Below, piece by piece: positions 15,590 to 20,970 of a stretch of 20,970 nucleotides of DNA. The first letter of the stretch is position 1. Each line of letters starts with the position of its first letter. A program made the translations under genes and the position numbers. Source of the stretch: a virus. The notes beneath the pieces were generated by a model, which was not told the DNA's origin, searched no databases, and was given only the letters and a program-made list of their open reading frames with translations. The DNA lies in IMG/VR virus record IMGVR_UViG_3300042868_009857, positions 1 through 20,970 of that record; one strand, given 5' to 3'.

Positions 15590-16423
15590 TTAATAATGTA
15601 ACCTTCTTCTTTTTTGAGTGTCGTTTGACGGCTCTTGTTTATCGTTTTCCTGAGTGTCTTTCAACGGCTCATTCTTACTTTCTAGTGTTGGTGTAGCGTA
15701 ATTACTACCCATTACAACAGCGCTACCTTCACGGACTTTCGCCTCTAGCACCGCCCAAAAATATCCTTTTGAATCTGCAATTTCTTTATTTACAGCCAAT
15801 GGATAATATTTTTCCCACGCTTCATATTCTTCTGCTGTTGCCCATTCTTTGTTTCCAACGCAAAAAAGAATTTTTGTATAATTCATTCCAACTGAATGAT
15901 TACGAACATACCCTTTTTTGTACTGTTCAAACATGAATTTATTACGTTCAACTGAAATAGGAGCATCGAAAATTAAAGCTTGTGTTTTACCTTCAAAATT
16001 GAAACCTAAATCAGTCCAATTCATGTTTTTAGTATAGACTTTCATTCCGTCTTTTTCGGAACAAGAAATAATACTATCGAATGACATTTTATGTTCTTGA
16101 AGTAAAGGTAAATATTTAGTTTCTTTCAATGATTTATTCCAAATTCCATCCACGTGCATATCCATGTGAGAATCAATCAAATTAGTAGTGTTAATAACTA
16201 ACTTACGTTGGATTAAATTATCAGTATCTTTTGATTCAGCTTTAAATACTTCATTGTACTGATCACTTTTTTCTGTAGAAACTTTTGAAACTGAATCGTG
16301 GTGGAAATTAATTTCATCAGAGAATTTCAAAGCCGACTTTTTTTGATGTTCAATCGCTTTCTTATTTTCCTGAATGAATTTTATTTCATCACGGGGATTA
16401 TCAAACGTTGGTATTTCAATCAT
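15590..16423 (-). CDS. Prohead maturation protease (HK97 type)
   Basis: The 277-residue protein cleaves the capsid precursor during head maturation. An unusual N-terminal part of about 70 charged residues precedes the protease fold. Key positions are DSHMDMHVDGIW (84-95), LLQEH with probable catalytic His111, and the HSVGM segment with probable catalytic Ser177. REGS (231-234) is followed by SN.ATP, like the 'EvS.V..paNp.A' region that holds the third catalytic residue. The C-terminus has a 12-residue tandem repeat (EPLKDTQ, then EPSNDTQ) before a basic RRR end. It starts by ATGA overlap with a 30-residue ORF and lies just before the capsid gene. Confidence 0.85.
   Translation of the reverse strand: MIEIPTFDNPRDEIKFIQENKKAIEHQKKSALKFSDEINFHHDSVSKVSTEKSDQYNEVFKAESKDTDNLIQRKLVINTTNLIDSHMDMHVDGIWNKSLKETKYLPLLQEHKMSFDSIISCSEKDGMKVYTKNMNWTDLGFNFEGKTQALIFDAPISVERNKFMFEQYKKGYVRNHSVGMNYTKILFCVGNKEWATAEEYEAWEKYYPLAVNKEIADSKGYFWAVLEAKVREGSAVVMGSNYATPTLESKNEPLKDTQENDKQEPSNDTQKRRRLHY
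15615..15670 (-). repeat. Short tandem repeat at the protease C-terminus
   Basis: Two copies of a 20-base sequence (15615-15634 and 15651-15670) match at 17 of 20 bases and lie 36 bases apart. They encode EPLKDTQ and EPSNDTQ. The repeat is in frame (12 codons), so gain or loss of a unit would only lengthen or shorten the C-terminal tail. Confidence 0.7.
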
Positions 16424-16512
16424 TTCTTAACGATTTTAGTCGATTTAACAATTTTATTCTTTGCGTTTTTAACCGCTTCAATTTCCGCTTGTGTAGGTTT
16501 TTGTCCTTCCAT
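16420..16512 (-). CDS. Short 30-residue ORF before the protease
   Basis: A minus-strand ORF from ATG 16512 to TGA 16420 encodes MEGQKPTQAEIEAVKNAKNK and then IVKSTKIVKK, a basic helical peptide. Its stop overlaps the protease start as ATGA, the same junction used elsewhere in the cluster, which suggests translation and coupling. It is the first reading frame after the candidate promoter at 16538-16569. It could be a small protein or a leader that feeds ribosomes to the protease start. No family is recognised. Confidence 0.5.
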   Translation of the reverse strand: MEGQKPTQAEIEAVKNAKNKIVKSTKIVKK

Positions 16513-16537
16513 AATGCAAATTTACCATTTATCAAGG

Positions 16538-16569
16538 CAAATATAAACTTTTTTCTATAAATTTGACAA
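16538..16569 (-). promoter_or_regulatory. Promoter for the head and major tail operon
   Basis: On the minus strand, TTG (16567-16569) is followed after 21 bases by TATATTTG (16538-16545), matching the flavobacterial consensus. Transcription would begin near 16531, about 19 bases before the 30-residue ORF, and cover protease, capsid and tail genes down to the terminator at 11724-11753. It overlaps the plus-strand signal for the portal gene. Confidence 0.6.
16558..16565 (+). promoter_or_regulatory. Candidate -7 element for the portal gene
   Basis: TAAATTTG on the plus strand fits the TAnnTTTG element and lies 18 bases before the portal ATG at 16583, giving a leader of about 12 bases. No TTG is found at the usual distance upstream, so this promoter would be weaker or need an activator. 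Some plus-strand promoter is expected, since all genes to the left are on the other strand. Confidence 0.4.
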
Positions 16570-16582
16570 AATATTGAAAATT

Positions 16583-17815
16583 ATGGGATTAATTCAAATG
16601 GGTAACTTTAGATTTCAATGGGGAGGTCAAGGAAACGATAGATTTACAAGAACACCAAATAATTGGGTAAATCGATTGTTTGGAAGTAATAACGATAAAG
16701 AACAATGGATTACAGTTGTAGGTAAAGAAGCGGAGATTTATAACACTACCGCAGAGGTAAAAATAGTTTTTGACCGTTTCGCCTCAATGTTTTCAAACGG
16801 AATTTATCAGGAACTTGATGCAAAAGGTGAAGTAGTTGAAAATTCTGAAATCGTTAAACGTTTATTAAATCCAAATGTTTTGTTGAATGGCAAATCTTTT
16901 ATGCAAGAATGTGCTTTGCATTACTTAATTTTCGGTAATCGCATAACATACACAAATTACGGTTCTTCACTATCAGAAGTTCCAACAGCTTTATGGAATT
17001 TACCAGCAGATAGAATTAAGATGATTTTAACGGGGTTAATCTATGAGCAAATAGACATTGACGGAATTATCAAAGAATATTATTTAGACTACGATAATAA
17101 TGGAACAGAACAACGTAAAACTTGGCAACCTAGCGAAATAATCCACCATAAGAACATAGACCCGTTAAACCCCCTAAAAGGTAAATCTGTTCTTGAATCG
17201 CTTCACATGGATATTTCAAACATAAGAGCTTCGAAAGGTTTTCAAAATGTTTTGTTAACTAAAAAGGGTGCATTAGGATTTATATCGAATGGTTCAAAAG
17301 ATATGGCTGGGAATATTCCTTTAGGTTCTGAGGATAGATTAGCACTTGAAAAACAATTTGCAGAAACTCATGGACAATTTGACGGACAAAGTGCAATTGC
17401 AATAACTGCGTATGATACTAAATGGAATCCAACAAGTTTTCCTGTTAAAGATATGATGACTTTCGAAACTATTTCGGAAGGAATGAAACGCATTATTGAT
17501 TCAGTACAATTGAATGATAATATTTTTAGTAAAGAAAAATCTAAGGTTCAAGCTAACTTACAAGAAGGTTTAAAGATGGCTTATCAAGATGCTATAATTC
17601 CATTTGCTAATGATTACTGTAATAATTTTAGTGAACGATTAAGGTTAAAAGAAGGTCATAAAATAGCTTTAAATTACGAGCATATTTCAGCACTTCAAAA
17701 AGACGATAAAACAGAAAACGAAGTAAAGGAAATCAAAGCGAGAGCGGTAAAAGCCTATACAGATGCTGGATTTACACCTGAAAAAGCATTAGAACTTGTT
17801 GAAGAAACTGTTTAA
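16583..17815 (+). CDS. Portal protein (HK97 family), inverted relative to its neighbours
   Basis: The 410-residue protein forms the dodecameric ring at one capsid vertex through which DNA is packaged and ejected. The first ATG, at 16583, is chosen; a TTG at 16574 is a less likely start. Features of this portal family include a ring-contact region with SFMQECALHYLIFGNRITY (105-123), then the HHKNIDPLNPLKGKSVLESL segment (188-207), and a C-terminal helical region (320-400). Gene order places it where portals normally lie, between large terminase and protease, but it is on the plus strand while all neighbours are on the minus strand. Its TAA stop overlaps the large terminase stop within TTAA at 17812-17815. 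Confidence 0.9.
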   Translation: MGLIQMGNFRFQWGGQGNDRFTRTPNNWVNRLFGSNNDKEQWITVVGKEAEIYNTTAEVKIVFDRFASMFSNGIYQELDAKGEVVENSEIVKRLLNPNVLLNGKSFMQECALHYLIFGNRITYTNYGSSLSEVPTALWNLPADRIKMILTGLIYEQIDIDGIIKEYYLDYDNNGTEQRKTWQPSEIIHHKNIDPLNPLKGKSVLESLHMDISNIRASKGFQNVLLTKKGALGFISNGSKDMAGNIPLGSEDRLALEKQFAETHGQFDGQSAIAITAYDTKWNPTSFPVKDMMTFETISEGMKRIIDSVQLNDNIFSKEKSKVQANLQEGLKMAYQDAIIPFANDYCNNFSERLRLKEGHKIALNYEHISALQKDDKTENEVKEIKARAVKAYTDAGFTPEKALELVEETV

Positions 17816-19185
17816 ACTAATTTAATATATCCTTCTGCTCTTAGTCTGTTTGCCAAATAACGGCAACAATCCATCGTATGATTATCTTTATCAATTGGAG
17901 TTTCTAAAATTATTCCGTATCGGTCTATATCCCATTCATAGTTTTCTAATTCATATTCAATATTTTCTGAATTATCAGTATAAAATACTTGAACATTATC
18001 TAGTAAATCGATTCCTTCAATAATTTTACCCTTCATGGCTGGTTTTGCTTGTTCGTAACCACAACGACGTAACATTGCAATCTTTTCAAGTCTATTGTAA
18101 TCACAATCTATTACTGCTTTTTTAGGTATTTTAATTCTTTCGAATAACCATTGAACAATTCCAATTCCTTCCGTATCAGAACCTAATTTTACGGATTCAT
18201 CACTACTCATTCTTTCGCGCCATTGATTTTCTGAAAGGTAATTATACTCATGGAAATAAACAGCACCGTCATAGAATTTAGCACCAACAACCGCCCAAGG
18301 GTCAGATTTTCCCCAGTCACAAGCGAAGTATTCTTTTGAGTGTAATTTTAGATAAAATTCTGTTCTACATTTTTCCCAATCAGTAAACACTCTATTTGGT
18401 TTTTCAGCTTTTAAACCTAGACCATATACGCACCATTTGAATTCGTTTGCACTTGTTTTAGTTTCGTTTTGAATACATCGAATAGCTTCCTTGATATGTT
18501 TGTTTTCGAAATTAAGTTTGTTTTCTTCGAAGTTGTAAGCTTTTAATTCATATTCACTTATTAGTTTATTCTTTACTAAATAAGACCACTTTAACGGTTG
18601 GTATGAAAGTATTTTATTTCGCTGTTCCTCAGGGCAAAAAGGATTATCTTTAAATGTTGAATCAATTACAATCGTCCTTTCGTCTTTTATTATATCTTCT
18701 ACCCAGTGACCTTTTTTAGGGTTGTAATCAATGAAAACAAAATCACTTGTACGCTGGTCAATTTGGTCAAATGTATCTTTTGAAATCTTGTAAGGCTCGT
18801 TAAACCATGCTAAATCCTGAGTTAAACCATGAACTGTTTCTTCATCATCAGTTCCATGAATTTCAACAGTTGAATCAGTTGTGTAAGTGAAAATAGATTC
18901 AGTTTTATTAAAGTCTTGATTTACTTTGTAAAGATTTTCACGCTTCAATGTTTTAAGCATATCATTCAAAACAGTCTTTTTGCAATCTGTTTTAGTGTCG
19001 CGCCAAATAGTACAACGTTTATTGCTTTTAGAACGTGAATACAGGTCATAAACCTGAATTAATGAAATAGTCTTTGATGAACGAGAAGAACCACGATTTA
19101 CGATATATCTAAATTTGTTTTTACCGTCCTCAGTTTTTTCGTTAATCGCATTCCAATTCTTTTCAAAAACTATTGTAGCGTTCAT
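17812..19185 (-). CDS. Terminase large subunit (packaging ATPase and nuclease)
   Basis: The 457-residue motor protein drives DNA into the prohead and cuts it into genome lengths. The ATPase domain has a Walker A-like RGSSRSSKT (31-39) and a Walker B-like DLAWFNEP with likely catalytic Glu130. The C-terminal nuclease domain has the three expected acidic sites: DWGKSDPWAVV (Asp290), KAVIDCDYNRLE (Asp360) and HTMDCCRYL (Asp439). Length is normal for this family. Its start overlaps the small terminase stop as TAATG, and its end converges with the portal gene, sharing TTAA for both stops. Confidence 0.95.
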   Translation of the reverse strand: MNATIVFEKNWNAINEKTEDGKNKFRYIVNRGSSRSSKTISLIQVYDLYSRSKSNKRCTIWRDTKTDCKKTVLNDMLKTLKRENLYKVNQDFNKTESIFTYTTDSTVEIHGTDDEETVHGLTQDLAWFNEPYKISKDTFDQIDQRTSDFVFIDYNPKKGHWVEDIIKDERTIVIDSTFKDNPFCPEEQRNKILSYQPLKWSYLVKNKLISEYELKAYNFEENKLNFENKHIKEAIRCIQNETKTSANEFKWCVYGLGLKAEKPNRVFTDWEKCRTEFYLKLHSKEYFACDWGKSDPWAVVGAKFYDGAVYFHEYNYLSENQWRERMSSDESVKLGSDTEGIGIVQWLFERIKIPKKAVIDCDYNRLEKIAMLRRCGYEQAKPAMKGKIIEGIDLLDNVQVFYTDNSENIEYELENYEWDIDRYGIILETPIDKDNHTMDCCRYLANRLRAEGYIKLV

Positions 19186-19637
19186 TAATCTTCTTCTATT
19201 GGTCTGATTATTTTAACCGTCAATTCGGTTGGTACAGAATTTATTTTTTGATTTAAACTTGTAAGGTCAATTTTATCCCCGTACTTCTTAGGTTTTAATT
19301 TTGATGCAATCCATTTACGCGCTTCAACTCGAAGTTTAGAACGGTTTACCCATTCTGTGTTTTCAACTTCTATTTCCTGTTCACCTTTATGAATTATTTT
19401 AGTGTCATTACTAGAATCATCTGCAATCTCAATTATTTGGTCAGCTAAGAAATCAGCTTGATTTTCTCGCGCGCACGTGTATTTGTAACGTAGTTCACCT
19501 TCTTCATCTTCTCTAATCCATCTATGAAAACTATTAGATGTTGTTCCATGCTTTTTACAGATATGAACTAAGCCTATTGAAGATACTGAAATCTCATCGC
19601 AAATTTTATCGAATAATTCTTGTGAAAACGCACCCAT
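19185..19637 (-). CDS. Terminase small subunit
   Basis: The 150-residue protein recognises phage DNA and passes it to the large subunit. An N-terminal helix-turn-helix region (about 5-43, with SSIGLVHICKKHGTTSNSFH) would bind DNA. The central helices (ADFLADQIIEIADDSSND) and the later RSKLRVEARKWIASKLKPKK, followed by YGDK, closely fit the small terminases of the Sf6 type. It is coupled to the large subunit by TAATG and follows a 25-residue hydrophobic ORF by seven bases. Confidence 0.9.
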   Translation of the reverse strand: MGAFSQELFDKICDEISVSSIGLVHICKKHGTTSNSFHRWIREDEEGELRYKYTCARENQADFLADQIIEIADDSSNDTKIIHKGEQEIEVENTEWVNRSKLRVEARKWIASKLKPKKYGDKIDLTSLNQKINSVPTELTVKIIRPIEED

Positions 19638-19644
19638 ACCAAAA

Positions 19645-19722
19645 TCAATTAGTTAACACAACGACTGCAACGATTGAGCCGACAATTACTACTACTGCTA
19701 CTGCAACTAAGAAAGCTATCAT
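19645..19722 (-). CDS. Tiny hydrophobic membrane peptide (25 residues)
   Basis: A minus-strand ORF from ATG 19722 to TGA 19645 encodes MIAFLVAVAVVVIVGSIVAV followed by VVLTN. Nearly all of it is one membrane-spanning helix rich in Val, Ala and Ile. It is the first ORF after the candidate promoter at 19744-19770 and ends seven bases before the small terminase start, so it sits like a leader gene of the packaging operon. Possible roles include a holin-like or other small membrane peptide, or a translated leader. The DNA has short GTTGCAGT and GTA repeats, so a chance ORF cannot be excluded. Confidence 0.45.
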   Translation of the reverse strand: MIAFLVAVAVVVIVGSIVAVVVLTN

Positions 19723-19743
19723 AATTTTAATTTTTAGTTTTAC

Positions 19744-19770
19744 CAAAAGTACAAAAAATAAATGAAACAA
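19744..19770 (-). promoter_or_regulatory. Candidate promoter for the terminase operon
   Basis: On the minus strand, TTG (19768-19770) and TACTTTTG (19744-19751) are separated by 16 bases, slightly short for the flavobacterial pattern. It lies 22 bases before the 25-residue ORF and would transcribe that ORF and both terminase genes. No terminator separates it from the upstream gene at 19777, so readthrough into this operon is also possible. Confidence 0.45.
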
Positions 19771-19776
19771 AAAAAG

Positions 19777-20022
19777 TCAAATTATTGTATCAAACATTGA
19801 TAATAAAAATCGCTCAACATTTGTTTTGTTGAAATTCATTTTAGGTGTAAAGCTTATTAACTCAGTGTCTCCAAAAGTTATTATAGTGTGTTCATTAATC
19901 TTGTTATTAAATCCGATAGTTCTAAATCTTCTACAACAGGCTCGTATAAGATGTTTGTATTTTTCAGATTTGGAGTCGTAAACATTGTAGAATACGACTC
20001 CTTTTTTATAGCTACCTAGCAT
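19777..20022 (-). CDS. Small protein of unknown function
   Basis: The 81-residue product begins MLGSYKKGVVFYNVYDSKSE and overlaps the end of the upstream gene by seven bases (ATGCTAG), so the two form a coupled pair. It is basic in the middle (HLIRACCRRFRTIGF) with a CC pair, and has no membrane segment. No family is recognised. The pair lies between an unknown gene and the packaging operon, where small regulatory or host-takeover genes are often found. Confidence 0.65.
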   Translation of the reverse strand: MLGSYKKGVVFYNVYDSKSEKYKHLIRACCRRFRTIGFNNKINEHTIITFGDTELISFTPKMNFNKTNVERFLLSMFDTII

Positions 20023-20285
20023 ATTTCAGTTCTAAAAAGATTACCGAAATCTACAAAATCAGATGTTCTCGCGACCCCTTTAGGGTGAACAGGCTCACCA
20101 AACCTAGATGTTAATCCAAATTCTGAAAAGAATTTTAAAGCTTTAGAAACGTTTTCAGGAGTATTCCTAACAGCAACAATAACTCCCAATCCGTTTTGCT
20201 TGCATGATAAAACATTAACACCGCTAAGTTTTAAAAACTTTTTGATGTTTTTTGCGTTCGTTTGTAATGTTTTAATTGCTTTCAT
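20016..20285 (-). CDS. Small protein of unknown function
   Basis: The 89-residue product begins MKAIKTLQTNAKNIKKFLKL and has a basic N-terminal helix followed by a compact region (GVIVAVRNTPENVSKALKFF) of alternating strand and helix. Its end overlaps the next gene by seven bases. A TATATTTG element lies 23 bases upstream. It has two cysteines and no membrane segment. No family is recognised; the small mixed fold could bind nucleic acid or protein, but nothing in the sequence decides this. Confidence 0.65.
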   Translation of the reverse strand: MKAIKTLQTNAKNIKKFLKLSGVNVLSCKQNGLGVIVAVRNTPENVSKALKFFSEFGLTSRFGEPVHPKGVARTSDFVDFGNLFRTEIC

Positions 20286-20307
20286 ATCCTTTGTTTTTAA
20301 TTATATT

Positions 20308-20315
20308 CAAATATA
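20308..20315 (-). promoter_or_regulatory. Candidate -7 element for the small gene pair
   Basis: TATATTTG on the minus strand fits the TAnnTTTG element and lies 23 bases before the ATG at 20285. No TTG occurs at the usual distance upstream. The gap up to 20385 holds no other convincing signal. The gene pair must start its own transcript here or depend on readthrough of the terminator at 20386-20407. Confidence 0.4.
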
Positions 20316-20385
20316 GGGTTAAAAACGTTTGAATTACTTAAATTGTGATGAGTGGTTTTAAAATAAGATGAAGGGTAAAACAAAA

Positions 20386-20407
20386 AAAGCACCGATTAAA
20401 GTGCTTT
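20386..20407 (-). terminator. Rho-independent terminator after the 175-residue gene
   Basis: AAAGCAC (20386-20392) and GTGCTTT (20401-20407) form a 7-bp stem with an 8-base loop. On the minus strand the stem is followed by seven T residues in all, typical of an intrinsic terminator. It lies nine bases past the stop of the gene at 20417-20944. Confidence 0.85.
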
Positions 20408-20416
20408 CGTAATTGG

Positions 20417-20944
20417 TTATTTATTAAACCAGTTATTCCATTGATTTAGCGTTATTTTCTGCATTTTGTCGGAGTTAGCTTCCCAACCACGAATAGAAAT
20501 CCAATCATAACCATTAAAACTTCTCCAACCTGAAAAACCGTATTTTGAGTAAATAAAATCAATTCTTGTATTAATTTTTTTTAAATACCACTTCTTAAAC
20601 TTCGGCAACAGTTCCGAGTCTTTTTCTTCGACTATATCGACGTACCAAAATTCGGGGGCTTTTTTCTCAGATTCTTTAATTTTACCATTAATCGGGTCTT
20701 TTGGCTGTTTTAGTTTGAAGAAATTAATTAATTCATCAGAAGTTATAGCAAAATGCATTCCACCATCTTTTGATTTTAGATAAAATTCTGATTCAATCCA
20801 ATTAGTATGGTTAAAATCTATACGTTTAATTATAAATTCATCACCAACTTTACACATTCCCCTACTCAGTTTAGACTCTACAATAGTATCATTTTTTTCG
20901 TTTTTATAAAAATGTTCTACAATCGCTCTTACTTCTTTTTCCAT
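20417..20944 (-). CDS. Protein of unknown function (175 residues)
   Basis: The protein starts MEKEVRAIVEHFYKNEKNDT and is soluble, charged and rich in aromatic residues. A middle segment (FWYVDIVEEKDSELLPKFKK, then WYLKKIN) and a C-terminal Trp-rich stretch (GYDWISIRGWEANS, then LNQWNNWFNK) stand out. It has a single cysteine, no membrane segment and no clear catalytic motif. It is a separate unit closed by a strong terminator, and its upstream region lies at the window edge. No family is recognised; it could be an accessory or host-interaction gene next to the packaging genes. Confidence 0.7.
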   Translation of the reverse strand: MEKEVRAIVEHFYKNEKNDTIVESKLSRGMCKVGDEFIIKRIDFNHTNWIESEFYLKSKDGGMHFAITSDELINFFKLKQPKDPINGKIKESEKKAPEFWYVDIVEEKDSELLPKFKKWYLKKINTRIDFIYSKYGFSGWRSFNGYDWISIRGWEANSDKMQKITLNQWNNWFNK

Positions 20945-20970
20945 TCGTTTTAAATTATCGGTTCAACTTC

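Noticed and set aside
16298-16546. Plus-strand ORF of 82 codons across the protease start
   Set aside because: It is antisense to the protease and the 30-residue ORF, and its hydrophobic product looks like a mirror of lysine-rich coding sequence.
16574-16582. TTG start for the portal gene
   Set aside because: An ATG lies three codons downstream, and the TTG would leave almost no leader after the candidate promoter.
16512-17830. Invertible segment carrying the portal, flipped by a recombinase
   Set aside because: No convincing inverted repeats are visible at the two boundaries and no recombinase gene is in the window.
19538-19765. Plus-strand ORF of 75 codons opposite the small terminase start
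   Set aside because: It is antisense to the terminase and the 25-residue ORF, ends in low-complexity Thr/Ile/Lys sequence, and has no promoter.

Overview
This window is most of the packaging and virion-structure region of a tailed, siphovirus-type phage or prophage of a low-GC Bacteroidota host, most likely Flavobacteriia. The host call rests on three things seen in the sequence. The DNA is strongly AT-rich. Gene starts lack clear Shine-Dalgarno sequences. Several intergenic gaps carry the flavobacterial promoter pattern (TTG, a spacer of about 16-21 bases, then TAnnTTTG). Several tail proteins also resemble Bacteroidota phage tail proteins as I know them. No integrase, replication, lysis or tRNA gene is visible, so phage and prophage cannot be told apart.

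Nearly everything is on the minus strand, so the functional order runs from right to left. At the right end is a gene of unknown function (20417-20944) closed by a strong terminator, then two overlapping small unknown genes (19777-20285). A candidate promoter at 19744-19770 precedes a 25-residue hydrophobic peptide, the small terminase and the large terminase. The portal gene (16583-17815) follows but is on the plus strand, convergent with the large terminase. Minus-strand order then resumes from a promoter at 16538-16569 with a 30-residue ORF, the prohead protease, the major capsid protein, a 55-residue head protein, the connector, a head-tail joining protein, the major tail protein and a 49-residue protein with a possible frameshift site. 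A terminator hairpin ends this unit at 11724-11753.

A second, well-formed minus-strand promoter at 11550-11579 starts the late tail unit: two small tail-assembly genes, the tape measure, a large baseplate or hub-like protein with a hydrophobic helix, a coiled-coil peptide, a 761-residue tail protein, and then fibre or receptor-binding genes, including a collagen-like protein and a partial gene at the left edge. Genes within this unit are tightly packed, with TAATG or ATGA junctions or overlaps of up to 29 bases.

The genes form one virion programme. The terminases and portal package DNA into a head built from HK97-type capsid protein and its protease. Connector and joining proteins link the head to a long non-contractile tail whose length is set by the tape measure. 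The leftmost genes form the tail tip and fibres. The most unusual points are the inverted portal gene with its overlapping divergent promoter signals, a dnaX-type A-AAA-AAG slippery site beside the terminator at the end of the 49-residue gene, and a short intergenic region that could produce a plus-strand small RNA.
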